A DNA stretch of 64,000 nt from Streptomyces sp. NBC_00239 (GCF_036194065.1 NZ_CP108095.1:1364001-1428000), one strand, 5' to 3'; positions 17,138 through 26,356 are shown, numbered from the stretch's first letter. Translations and numbers: made by a program. Notes: generated from the letters alone by a model not told the origin.

Positions 17138-18334
17138 ATGCGGTTGTACCTGCTCGCACTCAACCCCACCGACTCGGTCACCGAGGGGTTCCTCCCCGCC
17201 GCGGCCCGGCTCGGCCTCGACGTGACCGTGCTCACCGACCAGCCCGGGGCGCACCGCCGGTCGGCCCCGGACATCGAGGTCCTGGAGTGCGACGTACGCG
17301 ACTTCCGCGCGGTCATCACCGGGATATCGGCCCACCGCCCGCCGGACGCGGTGTTCACGAACAGCGACCACCTCCAGACCCAGGCGGCCCTGGCGGCCGA
17401 CTACTTCGGCCTTCCTGCCAAGGACTGGCGGGCGGCGCTGCACGCCAAGGACAAGGCGCAGATGCGCCGCCGGCTCGCCGCGAGCGGGCTCGACGCGGTG
17501 TGGTCGGCGGAGCTGCCCGCGGGGGCGGACCCGTCCGGGCTCGCTTCCCTCGACGTGCCGTACCCGTGCGTGGTCAAGCCGCGTGAGGGCGTGGCCAGCG
17601 AGGACGTCGTACTGGTCGAAGGGCCGGACCGACTCGTCCTGCAGTGCAAGGAGATACAGGCCCGGCGGCCCGGCTCGGCGCTGGTGGTCGAGGAGTATCT
17701 GGCCGGTGAGCTGTGCACCCTGGAGACGCTCGGCGACGGCCGGGGCCGCCACGTCCTCGGCGGCTTCCGCACCCGGGTGTCGGCGCTCCCGCACTTCGTC
17801 GAGGAGCGCTGCACCTTCGTGGACGCGCACCCCGAACCGGTCACCGGGCAGGTCCTCGCCCAACTCGACGCCCTCGGCGTCGGATTCGGCATCTGCCACA
17901 CCGAGTTCGTGGTGGCGGACGGCCGGGCACGGCTCGTCGAGGTCAACTACCGTGCGGCCGGGGACCAGATCGACCTGATGCTCGCCCGACTGCTGGACAT
18001 CCCGCTGTTCGAGCACGTCCTGCGGACCCATCTGGGCGAGCCGCTGCCCGCCGACCTCGGGATGCGCCGGGGCGGCGCCGCGCTCGTCGACTACCCGTAC
18101 GCCCGGCGGGCCGGCACGCTCACCGCCGCGCCAGGCCCGGCCGATCTCCGGGTGGACGGCGTCGAGTTGACGTACCGGCCGCTGCGCGCCGTGGGGGAAC
18201 GCCACCCGCTGCACCACACCAACCGCGACTACCTCGGCATCCTGCGCGCGGTCGGAAGGGACACGGACCGGGCGACCGTCGAACGGGTCGCCGCCGGCTA
18301 CCTCGCGGCCCAGCGCTGGGAGATCACCCCGTGA
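17138..18334 (+). CDS. ATP-grasp ligase of the siderophore locus
   Basis: This 398-residue protein shows ATP-grasp features: YPCVVKPREGVASEDVVLV (ATP-contacting Lys strand), LVVEEYLAGELCTLETL and a C-terminal HTEFVVADGRARLVEVNYRAAGD with the metal-binding E/N pair. ATP-grasp enzymes form amide bonds through acyl-phosphate intermediates. Here it could join a carboxylate building block to an amine or amino acid before or alongside the IucA/IucC synthetases. The ATG at 17138 is first in the operon and lies downstream of the iron box. Its stop overlaps the next start (GTGA). Substrates are not evident from sequence, and the gene does not look like a biotin carboxylase or D-Ala ligase. Confidence 0.85.
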   Translation: MRLYLLALNPTDSVTEGFLPAAARLGLDVTVLTDQPGAHRRSAPDIEVLECDVRDFRAVITGISAHRPPDAVFTNSDHLQTQAALAADYFGLPAKDWRAALHAKDKAQMRRRLAASGLDAVWSAELPAGADPSGLASLDVPYPCVVKPREGVASEDVVLVEGPDRLVLQCKEIQARRPGSALVVEEYLAGELCTLETLGDGRGRHVLGGFRTRVSALPHFVEERCTFVDAHPEPVTGQVLAQLDALGVGFGICHTEFVVADGRARLVEVNYRAAGDQIDLMLARLLDIPLFEHVLRTHLGEPLPADLGMRRGGAALVDYPYARRAGTLTAAPGPADLRVDGVELTYRPLRAVGERHPLHHTNRDYLGILRAVGRDTDRATVERVAAGYLAAQRWEITP

Positions 18335-20262
18335 GCGGCGCCCACCGGGCCGCCACGAAGGCCGCCCGCGCCGACACCGCCGGGGCGGAGTTGCTGCTGC
18401 GCGTGCTCGGCGCGCTGCTGCGGGAGGACGTCGCGGGGCTGCGCACCCGCACCACCGCGGTCGACCGCGCCGACGGCCGCTGGCTGCGACTGCCGACGGA
18501 CGGACGGCCGGGCGCTCTCGGCGGCACCCGCTCCACCGGCCCCACCGACCCCACCGACCCCACTGACCCCACCGACCCCACGGGCGAGATCGGCGACACC
18601 GGCGGCGGGGAAGAACCCGAAGACGGCGGAGGCGGCGGACGCGGCGGCGACGCCTGGCTCCTCCCCGTCGTCGAGGACGGCTACCAGGGCGCCTACACGG
18701 CCCGACTTCCGCTGCTCGTACGGGAGTCGGACGGCCGCGAACTCGCCACGCACGACGAGATCCTCGGCGCCCTGCGCGCGCTCGCGGACCCCGCCGACCG
18801 GGGCGGCTTCGACGCCTTCGCGGAGGAATGCGGCCAGACCCTGGCGACCGTGCGCCTGCACGCCCGCACCCGGGACGAGGCGGCCGCCGCCCTGACCGCC
18901 GCCCACGGCCCCGACCCGGCCCACTGGACCGGCCTGGCGGGCGGGCTCGCCCACGACGCTCTCGCCGCCCGCCTCGACCACCCGGTGTATCCCACCGCGC
19001 GCGGCCGCTCCGGCCTCACCGAGGGGCAACTACAGGCCTACGCACCCGAGTTCCACCCGGGCTTCCGGCTACGCTGGATCGCCGTGCCGCACCGGGAGCT
19101 CACCGTGGCCGGCGGGCCGGACGCGCTGCCCGCCGCGTGGCCCACCCCCGCCGCGCTCGGCCTGCCCGCGCTCGACCGCAGCCACCTCGCCCTGCCCGTC
19201 CACCCGCTCACCGTCGGCGCACCCCTGCGCGAGGCGCTCGACGCCGCGGGCCTGGCCGGCCGGGCGGTCCTCGCGGAGCGCCCGTACCTGGACGTCGTCC
19301 CGACCCTGTCGATGCGTACGGTCGCCGTCACCGGCGACCCCACCCTGCACCTCAAGGTCCCGATGGCCACCGCCACCCTGGGGCTGCGCAACCGCCGGAC
19401 GATCCGGCCAGGATTCCTGAAGGACGGGGTCGCGGGCCAGCGCCTGCTGGAGGCCGTCATCGCCCGCGAACCGCGCTTCCGGGACGCCGTCCTGCACGCC
19501 GACGAGACCGTCCACGCCCATGCGGGCCACGAGCTCCTCGCCGTGCTCTGCCGCCGGCACCCGGCCGGCCTCGACGACGCCGTCGTCACCCCGCTCGCCG
19601 CGCTGCTCGCCGAGGCCCCCGGCGGGCGGCTGGTGATCGACCACCTCGCCGACCGGTTCTACGGCGGCGACCCGCTCGCCCTGCTCGACGCCCAGTTGCG
19701 GCTGCTCTTCGACTGGCAGACGACCTTGTTCGGCCACGGCATCGCCCTGGAGTCGCACCAGCAGAACATCTCGCTCGTCCTCGACCGCGGCCCCGACGGC
19801 CGCACCCGCATGCGGCTGCTGCTCAAGGACAACGACAGCCCGCGCGTCCACCCGGCCAGGGTGCGCGCCACGCTCGGCTCCCACGCCCCGCTCGGCTTCG
19901 ACGACGCCCGCATCCTCTGCGACGACGACCGGCCGCTCACCGACGTGTTCACCACGATCACCCTGCACCTGTGCGCCGGTTCGTACGCCTTCGGGCTGGC
20001 CCGTCACGGCCGCGCGGCGGCGAGCACGCTCCTGGGCCTCGTACGCGACCGGCTCGCGGAGGCCGTCGAACGGCTCGGCACCGGGCCGGGCGAGCCCGGG
20101 GCCGTCCTGCGCGCCCGCGTCCTGGACGCCCCGCACCTGCCCGTGAAGGCGATGGTCAGCGCCGGAACCCTGCTCAGCAAGGAGCGTTCGGGCGCCGCCG
20201 ACATCAACAAGCACTACACCACGGGCCCCAACTACCTGCTGAGAGCGCCGGGTCCGCAATGA
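18331..20262 (+). CDS. IucA/IucC-family NRPS-independent siderophore synthetase (first copy)
   Basis: This synthetase of 643 residues activates a carboxylate (typically citrate or a mono-substituted citrate) as an adenylate and condenses it with an amine or alcohol. Family motifs are visible: HGIALESHQQNISLVLDRG, MRLLLKDNDSPRV and, near the end, MVSAGTLLSKERSG. The GTG start overlaps the ATP-grasp stop. A low-complexity insert near residues 68-105, rich in Thr-Asp-Pro then Glu/Gly, is encoded by tandem 9-bp units at about 18538-18582 and is unusual for the family. It is probably a tolerated surface linker. It acts with the second copy at 20342, and the pair implies a two-step condensation. 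Confidence 0.92.
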   Translation: MSGAHRAATKAARADTAGAELLLRVLGALLREDVAGLRTRTTAVDRADGRWLRLPTDGRPGALGGTRSTGPTDPTDPTDPTDPTGEIGDTGGGEEPEDGGGGGRGGDAWLLPVVEDGYQGAYTARLPLLVRESDGRELATHDEILGALRALADPADRGGFDAFAEECGQTLATVRLHARTRDEAAAALTAAHGPDPAHWTGLAGGLAHDALAARLDHPVYPTARGRSGLTEGQLQAYAPEFHPGFRLRWIAVPHRELTVAGGPDALPAAWPTPAALGLPALDRSHLALPVHPLTVGAPLREALDAAGLAGRAVLAERPYLDVVPTLSMRTVAVTGDPTLHLKVPMATATLGLRNRRTIRPGFLKDGVAGQRLLEAVIAREPRFRDAVLHADETVHAHAGHELLAVLCRRHPAGLDDAVVTPLAALLAEAPGGRLVIDHLADRFYGGDPLALLDAQLRLLFDWQTTLFGHGIALESHQQNISLVLDRGPDGRTRMRLLLKDNDSPRVHPARVRATLGSHAPLGFDDARILCDDDRPLTDVFTTITLHLCAGSYAFGLARHGRAAASTLLGLVRDRLAEAVERLGTGPGEPGAVLRARVLDAPHLPVKAMVSAGTLLSKERSGAADINKHYTTGPNYLLRAPGPQ

Positions 20263-20341
20263 GCGCGCGCGTGCGCGGCCCCGGACCGGGCCTTCCCTCT
20301 CCCTGCCTCCTCCGCTCACTCCGCACCCGCTGGAGCCGCTG

Positions 20342-22210
20342 ATGTCCCTGACCGACGCAATCGGCACGACGACCACCGCCGCCACCACGACCGGTACCAC
20401 CACAACCGTCACCGGCACCGCCGCAGCGGCAGCGCGGCGCGGCGGCGCGCGGCCGGGCGCCGCCCCGTCAGCCGCACCGGCCGGGCTGCCCACCGCCGAC
20501 GAGGCGGTCACCCACACCCTGCTGAACTGCCTGCTGCGCGAGCTGTCCGGACCGGAGCAGCAGACCGCCGTGGCCGACGGACACGTACTGCTGCGCCTGC
20601 CCCGCCGCGGGGTGCTGCTGCGTGCCGGGCTGCGCCGTACGTCCCTGCTGGGCTCGCACCGGTTCACCGGGCCGGTGCGGGAACGGCGGGGCGACGGCTG
20701 GGCCGAGGTCGGCTGGCGCCGGCTGGCCGGGTACGTGCACGACGAACTGGCCCTGCGGACCGGGGTGCACAACGAGGAGTTCCCGGAGCAGGTCGCCTCC
20801 AGCCACCGGGCCGTGGCGGCCGCACTCTCCGTACGCGCCGCACGCGCGGCAGCCGGCACACGCGGCCCGGGGGACGGTGACGCGCTCGCCGCGTACCTGG
20901 AGTCCGAGCAGTCGCTGGTGTTCGGGCACCGCTTCCACCCCACGCCCAAGGCCCGCACCGGCGACACCGCTTCGTGGCTCGCGTACGCGCCGGAGACCGG
21001 CTCCTGCTTCCGGCTGCGCCACCTCGCCGTCCGCGAGCACCTGATCGCCCAGGAGACCGCCGCCGAGGGGGCGGCCGGGGCGCTCGACCGGGCGGCCGGC
21101 GCCGACGTGCCCGAGGGGTACCGGCTGCTGCCCGCGCACCCGTGGCAGTTCGACATGCTGTCCCGACACCCGCTCCTGCGGGCGGCGTTCGACCGCGGCG
21201 ACATCCTGGACCTCGGGCTCGGCGGACGCCCCTTCGCCGCCACCGCCTCGGTGCGCACACTGTACGACGGAGCCACCTTCCTGAAGTTCAGCCTCAACAT
21301 CCGCATCACCAACTGCCTGCGGAAGAACGCGAGTTACGAACTCTCCGGCGCGGTCGCCCTGACCCGCCTGCTGGGCCCGGTCCTCGCCGACCTGGAGGCC
21401 CGCTTCCCCGGCACCGCGATGCTCCGCGAGCCCGCCTACCGCAGCGTCGCCCTGCCCGGCGCCGACGGCTCCCCGGACCGCTCCCTCCTCGAAGGCCTGG
21501 GCGTGATCGTGCGGGAGGGCCTGCCCGCCCGGCAGCTGCCCGGCACCACCGCGCTGCTCGCCGCGGCCGTCGCCGACGAGTACCCCACGGGCCCCGGGCA
21601 CGTCTCCCGGCTGCCGGCGGCCGCCTCCGCGCCGGCCGCGCTCGACTGGTGCGCGGCCTATCTGGGCCTGCTCGTCCCGCCCGTCCTGGCCGCGTACTTC
21701 GACCACGGGGTGGTCCTGGAGCCGCACCTGCAGAACGTCGTCGTCTGCGTCGACGGGGACGGCCGGCCGGTCCAGGTGATCTTCCGCGACCTGGAGGGCA
21801 CCAAGCTGGTCCCGGAGCGGCACGCGGACCGCCTCGCCGCGCTGCCGGCCGAGGTCGCGGAGCCGATGGCGTACGACGCCCGGCGCGGCTGGGACCGGGT
21901 CGTGTACTGCCTGCTCGTCAACCATGTCGCCGAGGTGCTCGCCGCCCTCGCCGACCTGCACCCGGCGTCCGAGGACGCCCTGTGGGCGCTGGTCCGCGCC
22001 ACCCTCCAGGCGTACGCCGACCGGCACGGCTGCCCGCCGCCGCTGGCCGCCCTCCTGGCGGGGGCGCCGCTGCCCGCCAAGGCGAACCTGCTCACCCGCT
22101 GGGAGCGCAAGGCCGACCGCCACGCCGGCTACGTCCGGCTCGACTCCCCGCTCGCCGGGCACCGCCCGCCCCTCGCCCACGGCCACCACGACCCCCGGAG
22201 CGCCCGATGA
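20342..22210 (+). CDS. IucA/IucC-family NRPS-independent siderophore synthetase (second copy)
   Basis: This 622-residue protein is the second member of the family. Motifs include PAHPWQFDML, LKFSLNIRITNCLRKN, HGVVLEPHLQNVVV and VIFRDLEGTKLV. The N-terminal 40 residues are a Thr/Ala/Gly-rich tail encoded by simple repeats (20365-20440), with no homology expected. The ATG at 20342 lies 79 bp after the first copy. Its stop region overlaps the ATG of the decarboxylase gene, so the locus is one operon. Two IucA/IucC enzymes of different subtypes usually build asymmetric or stepwise citrate-type products. Which one acts first is not deducible here. Confidence 0.92.
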   Translation: MSLTDAIGTTTTAATTTGTTTTVTGTAAAAARRGGARPGAAPSAAPAGLPTADEAVTHTLLNCLLRELSGPEQQTAVADGHVLLRLPRRGVLLRAGLRRTSLLGSHRFTGPVRERRGDGWAEVGWRRLAGYVHDELALRTGVHNEEFPEQVASSHRAVAAALSVRAARAAAGTRGPGDGDALAAYLESEQSLVFGHRFHPTPKARTGDTASWLAYAPETGSCFRLRHLAVREHLIAQETAAEGAAGALDRAAGADVPEGYRLLPAHPWQFDMLSRHPLLRAAFDRGDILDLGLGGRPFAATASVRTLYDGATFLKFSLNIRITNCLRKNASYELSGAVALTRLLGPVLADLEARFPGTAMLREPAYRSVALPGADGSPDRSLLEGLGVIVREGLPARQLPGTTALLAAAVADEYPTGPGHVSRLPAAASAPAALDWCAAYLGLLVPPVLAAYFDHGVVLEPHLQNVVVCVDGDGRPVQVIFRDLEGTKLVPERHADRLAALPAEVAEPMAYDARRGWDRVVYCLLVNHVAEVLAALADLHPASEDALWALVRATLQAYADRHGCPPPLAALLAGAPLPAKANLLTRWERKADRHAGYVRLDSPLAGHRPPLAHGHHDPRSAR

Positions 22211-23448
22211 CCCACCCCGCCGCCCCCACCCCCGCGGTGCGCGACCGGCTGCTCGCCCTCGACGCCACCGAACTACCCGCCTACCTCTACGATCTGACGG
22301 CCCTTCGGCGGCACGCGGCCGCCGTACGGGCCGCCCTCCCCGGGCGGGTCGAGCTGTACTACGCGGCGAAGGCCAACCCGGAGCCGGAGATCCTGACCGC
22401 GCTGAGCCCGTACGTCGACGGCTACGACGTCTCCTCCGGCGGCGAACTCGCCCACGTGGCCGAGGCCGTTCCGGGTCGCCCGCTCGCCTTCAGCGGGCCG
22501 GGCAAGACGCCCGCCGAGCTCGCCGCCGCCCTCGAACTCGGCGTGCCGCGGTTCCACGTCGAGAGCCTGCACGAGCTGCGCGTACTCGCCGCGCTCGCCG
22601 CCCGCACCGCCCCCGCGGCGGGCGGCCGCCGGGACGCCCCCCGCGCCGGGGTGCTGCTCCGCTTCAACCTCCCCCTCGCCGCCGCCTCGCTGGCAGGGAG
22701 TTCGCTGGCCATGGGAGGCCGTCCGACGCCCTTCGGGCTCGACCCGGCCGACGCGGACACCGCCATCCGGCTTCTCACCGACGGCAGTTGCCCGCAGCTG
22801 CGGCTGCTGGGCGTGCACGCTCACCTCGCCAGCGGCCTCGACGCCCCGGAGCAGCTCGCGGTGGCCGCGTCGGTCGTCGGCTGGGCCGCCGATCTCGCGG
22901 CCCGCCACCGGACCCGGCTCGCCGAGGTCAACGTGGGCGGCGGCATGGGCGTCGACTACGCGGCCCCGGAGCGCCGTTTCGACTGGACGGCGTACGGGGC
23001 GGGTCTGGGCCGGCTCGCGGACGCGCACCCGGACCTCACGCTGCGGATCGAGCCGGGGCGCGCGGTGACCGCGTACTGCGGCTGGTACGCAACCGAGGTG
23101 CTCGACGTGAAGCGCAGCCACGGGGAGGAGTTCGCGGTGGTCCGCGGCGGCACCCACCACCTGCGCACGCCGGCGACGAAGGGCCACGACCAGCCCTGCA
23201 CCGTGCTCCCCGTGGACGCGTGGCCGCACCCCTGGCCGCGGCCCGCCGCCGGCGGCGGCGGGCGGGTCACCCTGGCCGGCCAGCTGTGCACCCCCAAGGA
23301 CCTGCTGTCCCGGCACGTGCCCGCGCCCGGGCTGCGCGTCGGCGACCGGGTCGCCTTCGCCCTCGCGGGCGCGTACGCCTGGAACATCTCGCACCACGAC
23401 TTCCTGATGCACCCGCGGCCCGGCTTCCACTTCCTCACGCCGCCGTAG
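22207..23448 (+). CDS. PLP-dependent decarboxylase, Orn/DAP/Arg decarboxylase fold type III (SbnH-like)
   Basis: This 413-residue enzyme has the alanine-racemase-like barrel: the PLP lysine in YYAAKANPEPEIL (about residue 58), the phosphate-binding GGGMGVDY, EPGRAVT and the late catalytic Cys region QLCTPKDLL, followed by GAYAWNISHHDFLMHP. In siderophore loci such enzymes (for example SbnH) decarboxylate an amino-acid or citryl-amino-acid intermediate to expose a diamine. The ATG at 22207 overlaps the preceding stop (ATGA). It is the last gene of the operon; the next gene starts 129 bp later. The exact substrate is inferred from context only. Confidence 0.87.
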   Translation: MTHPAAPTPAVRDRLLALDATELPAYLYDLTALRRHAAAVRAALPGRVELYYAAKANPEPEILTALSPYVDGYDVSSGGELAHVAEAVPGRPLAFSGPGKTPAELAAALELGVPRFHVESLHELRVLAALAARTAPAAGGRRDAPRAGVLLRFNLPLAAASLAGSSLAMGGRPTPFGLDPADADTAIRLLTDGSCPQLRLLGVHAHLASGLDAPEQLAVAASVVGWAADLAARHRTRLAEVNVGGGMGVDYAAPERRFDWTAYGAGLGRLADAHPDLTLRIEPGRAVTAYCGWYATEVLDVKRSHGEEFAVVRGGTHHLRTPATKGHDQPCTVLPVDAWPHPWPRPAAGGGGRVTLAGQLCTPKDLLSRHVPAPGLRVGDRVAFALAGAYAWNISHHDFLMHPRPGFHFLTPP

Positions 23449-23577
23449 GCCCGGCTTGGCCGAGCCTTGTGCCCCTCTTTGCCGTCCGCTGCACGGGGGC
23501 TAACCAACGGAAGGGGAGGGTGGGACCCGGCGAACGCAACTGCGTTCGACCGTGGTCGACATGGAGCAGGAGTTCCG

Positions 23578-24087
23578 ATGAAGCGCACCCACCGCACCCG
23601 CGCCGGTATCGCCGCAGCCGCGCTGGTGGCCGTCGGCACCGTCACCGTAGGAGTCGGCGTGGCCCGGGCGGGCGAGACGGACGGCACGCCCGACCGGCCC
23701 ACCGAGCGCGAGGTCGCCGCACTGTTCGACCGGTGGAACGCAGCGCTGCAGAGCGGCGACGCCCGGAAGGTGGCCGACCGCTACGCCCGCGACGCGGTCC
23801 TGCTGCCGACCGCCTCGCCGAGGATACGCACCACCCGCGCGGAGATCGTCGACTACTTCGAGCACTTCCTGCAGAAGAAGCCCAAGGGCCAGAAGATCCG
23901 GTCGGTGATCAACATCCTGGACCGGAACTCGGCGATCGACGCGGGCCTGTACCGCTTCCACCTGACCGACCCGAAGACCGGTGCGAAGACGACCGTCGAC
24001 GCGCGCTACACGTACGAGTACGAGAAGCGCGACGGCCGGTGGCTGATCGTCAACCACCACTCCTCGGTGCTGCCGGCCGAGGGCTGA
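23578..24087 (+). CDS. Secreted SnoaL-like (SgcJ/EcaC type) small protein
   Basis: This 169-residue protein has a Sec-type signal peptide: basic MKRTHRTR, hydrophobic AGIAAAALVAVGTVTVGVGV and cleavage near ARAG. The mature part is an NTF2/SnoaL-like cone: EREVAALFDRWNAALQSGDARKVADRYARDAVLLP at the start, and YTYEYEKRDGRWLIVNHHSS at the end. Such proteins of about 140 residues (calcium/calmodulin kinase association-like) bind small ligands, and most are of unknown function. The ATG at 23578 has AGGAG at suitable spacing. Its 3' end overlaps the convergent sensor kinase gene by 38 bp. The export signal argues for a surface or secreted role. Confidence 0.8.
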   Translation: MKRTHRTRAGIAAAALVAVGTVTVGVGVARAGETDGTPDRPTEREVAALFDRWNAALQSGDARKVADRYARDAVLLPTASPRIRTTRAEIVDYFEHFLQKKPKGQKIRSVINILDRNSAIDAGLYRFHLTDPKTGAKTTVDARYTYEYEKRDGRWLIVNHHSSVLPAEG

Positions 24088-25513
24088 GCCGGCGGGGGCC
24101 CTCGGACACCGGACGCGGCCCGGTCCGCGGACTGGTCCGCAGCGTGATCCGTACGCACAGTCCGCCGCCGGGGGCGTCCCGCAGGGACACGCTGCCGCCG
24201 TCGTCCGTCACGAGCTGCCGGACGACGGCCAGCCCCAGCCCGGAGCCGGTCCGCCCGGTCAGCCCCTGGCCCCGCCAGAAGCGGTCGAAGGCGCGGGACT
24301 GTTCGGCGGCGGACATGCCGGGCCCCTGGTCGGCGACCTCCAGCACCGTCTCCTCCGCGCTTCCCCCTTCCACGCGCACGGTGATGGTGCTCCGGTCGGG
24401 TGACACCTCCAGGGCGTTGGACAGCACGTTGTCGAGCACCTGGTCGAGGTTGCCCGGGCCCGCCAGGACCCGCAGCCGGTCGTCGGCGTCGCCGGTGAGC
24501 ACGATGGTCACCTTGCGTTCGTCGGCGGCCGGCCGCCACACGCCGAGCCGCTGCTCCAGCAGCTCGCGCAGCGCCAGCGGCTCGGGCGCGGAGACCTTGG
24601 CCTCGGCGCGGGCCAGCACCAGCAGGCCGCTGACCAGGCGGCTCATCCGCACCACCTCGGCGGTGGCCTGCTCCACGTCCTCGCGGACGAACGGGTCGTC
24701 CACCCCGTCCGCGATGTTGTCCAGAGACAGCCGCAGCGCGGTCAGCGGGGTGCGCAGCTGGTGCGAGGCGTCGGCCACGAAGATCCGCTGCGAGGCGACG
24801 AGGGTGTCGAGGCGTTCGGCGCCCTGGTTGAGGGTCCGGGCCAGGGTCTGTGTCTCGTGCGGTCCGGTGACGGGGGAACGCGCGGTCAGGTCACCGTCGC
24901 TGAACCGGCTGGCCATGTCGTTGAGCTGGCGCAGCGGCTTGGTCAGCAGCCGGGCCACGATGGCGCCGAGCCCGGCCGCGACAGCCAGCACGGCGACCGC
25001 GAGGACCGCCCGGAATCCCCAGATCCGCCAGAGCCGGTCGGTGAGCGTGGCGGTCTCGTAGCGGATGCGCACGGCGCCGGCGACGCGGTCCTGCCCGTCC
25101 GCCGGATCGCGGACGTGCGCGGGGACGGTGACCACCAGTTCCGGCCCCCAGACCCACCGGGCGCCCCAGTCGACGGTGGTCTTCCCCTGGCGCAGTGCCG
25201 CGCGGAAGGCCGGGTCGGCCGGGTGCCGCGGCAGGGGCAGCGGTGGTACGGCGGTGCGGCCGGAGGTCACCGCCTCGACGGTCCCGGGGGTCTCGTCGGC
25301 GTACGCGCCGGCCATCCTGGCCAGGGCCTGGCGGGCCGGCTCGTCGCCGTTGCCGTTGCCGAGGAGCAGCGCCATGGTGGTCGCCTCGCGGCGTACGGAC
25401 TCCTCGGTGTCGCCGCGCAGTTGGGCGGTCAGCGTGAAGGCGACGGGCACGGTGAACGCGGCCAGCGCCACGCCGACCAGGAGGACATAGCTGACGATCA
25501 GCCGCTTGATCAC
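24050..25513 (-). CDS. Two-component sensor histidine kinase
   Basis: This 487-residue membrane kinase has an N-terminal helix (IVSYVLLVGVALAAFTVPVAFTL) and an extracytoplasmic part of about 130 residues with no recognised ligand motif. A second helix is RAVLAVAVLAVAAGLGAIVA, followed by a HAMP segment (TKPLRQLNDMASRFSDGDL). The dimerisation H box FVADASHQLRTPLTALR carries the phospho-acceptor His near residue 251. The ATPase boxes are DQVLDNVLSNALE, VADQGPGMS and TGSGLGLAVVR. The partner response regulator lies 88 bp upstream on the same strand. The gene overlaps the convergent SnoaL-like gene at its 3' end. Its signal is unknown. Confidence 0.93.
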   Translation of the reverse strand: MIKRLIVSYVLLVGVALAAFTVPVAFTLTAQLRGDTEESVRREATTMALLLGNGNGDEPARQALARMAGAYADETPGTVEAVTSGRTAVPPLPLPRHPADPAFRAALRQGKTTVDWGARWVWGPELVVTVPAHVRDPADGQDRVAGAVRIRYETATLTDRLWRIWGFRAVLAVAVLAVAAGLGAIVARLLTKPLRQLNDMASRFSDGDLTARSPVTGPHETQTLARTLNQGAERLDTLVASQRIFVADASHQLRTPLTALRLSLDNIADGVDDPFVREDVEQATAEVVRMSRLVSGLLVLARAEAKVSAPEPLALRELLEQRLGVWRPAADERKVTIVLTGDADDRLRVLAGPGNLDQVLDNVLSNALEVSPDRSTITVRVEGGSAEETVLEVADQGPGMSAAEQSRAFDRFWRGQGLTGRTGSGLGLAVVRQLVTDDGGSVSLRDAPGGGLCVRITLRTSPRTGPRPVSEGPRRLSPRPAAPRSGG

Positions 25514-25601
25514 GTGCGGGCCCCGTACCGGACGTACTCGCGCGGTCCTACGACCCGGCGAGGTGCCGTGGCGGGCGCCGTGAGGCGGTGAACCCTGGCG
25601 G

Positions 25602-26267
25602 TCACGGCGCCAGGACCAGCCGGAAGCCCACGCCCCGTACCGCCTCGATGGCCACCGCCCCGGCGAGTTTGCGGCGCAGCGCCGCGACGTGCACGTCGAG
25701 GGTCTTGGTGGGGCCGAACCAGTTGGCGTCCCAGACGGCCTCCATGATCTGCTCTCGGGACATCAGGGCGCCCGGCTCCTCGGTGAGGAAGGCGAGCAGG
25801 TCGTACTCCTTGGGGGTCAGGGCGATTTCGGTGCCGTCCACCCGGACCCGCGCCGCCTTTCGGTCCACGGTCAGGCGGGCGCCGTACCGGCTGGGCCCCT
25901 GCTGTTCGGCGGCCGGCCGGGCCCGCCGCATGACCGCGCGGATCCGGGCGATCACCTCGCGGAGCCCGAACGGCTTGGAGACGTAGTCGTCCGCGCCGAT
26001 CTCCAGTCCGACGACCCGGTCGGTCTCGTCGCTGCGCGCGCTGATCACGATGATCGGGACGTCGCCGCGGCTGCGCAGCGCGCGGCAGACGTCCAGGCCG
26101 TCCGTGTCGGGCAGTCCGAGGTCGAGGAGCACGAGGTCGTACGGGGTGGCGACGGCGAGCGCCGCCGTTCCCGTGGTGACCCACTCCACCTCGAACCCGT
26201 AGCGCAGCAGGCCCCGGCGCAGTGATTCCGCGACCGGCTCGTCGTCTTCCACCAGCAGTACATGCAC
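25602..26267 (-). CDS. OmpR/PhoB-family response regulator
   Basis: This 221-residue protein has a receiver domain (acidic pair in VEDDEP, phospho-acceptor Asp in LVLLDLGLPD, Thr/Ser in VISARS, Lys in YVSKPFG) and a winged-helix output domain ending in VRGVGFRLVLAP. The segment WFGPTKTLDVHVAALRRKL is the recognition-helix area of the PhoB class. The start is a GTG with no strong ribosome site; TAGAGT a few bases upstream could support a leaderless transcript. It is cotranscribed ahead of the sensor kinase. Its targets may include the S8 protease gene just upstream, but a terminator separates them. Confidence 0.93.
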   Translation of the reverse strand: MHVLLVEDDEPVAESLRRGLLRYGFEVEWVTTGTAALAVATPYDLVLLDLGLPDTDGLDVCRALRSRGDVPIIVISARSDETDRVVGLEIGADDYVSKPFGLREVIARIRAVMRRARPAAEQQGPSRYGARLTVDRKAARVRVDGTEIALTPKEYDLLAFLTEEPGALMSREQIMEAVWDANWFGPTKTLDVHVAALRRKLAGAVAIEAVRGVGFRLVLAP

Positions 26268-26294
26268 ATGGGGACTCTAGTTCGAACCGCGGGT

Positions 26295-26335
26295 GCCCCT
26301 CCCGCCGGCGACGTGCGGTCGCCGGCGGGAGGGGC
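26295..26335 (-). terminator. Strong hairpin terminator downstream of the S8 protease gene
   Basis: A perfect 18-bp stem (26295-26312 with 26318-26335) closes on a 5-nt loop, 22 bp past the protease stop and just before the response-regulator start. It should separate the protease transcript from the two-component operon. Confidence 0.8.
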
Positions 26336-26356
26336 GGGCCGGGGCGGCGGGGGCGG

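Noticed and set aside
18536..18582. Tandem repeat considered as a CRISPR or satellite array
   Set aside because: The units are 9 bp without spacers and stay in frame inside the IucA/IucC gene, so they are a coding microsatellite.
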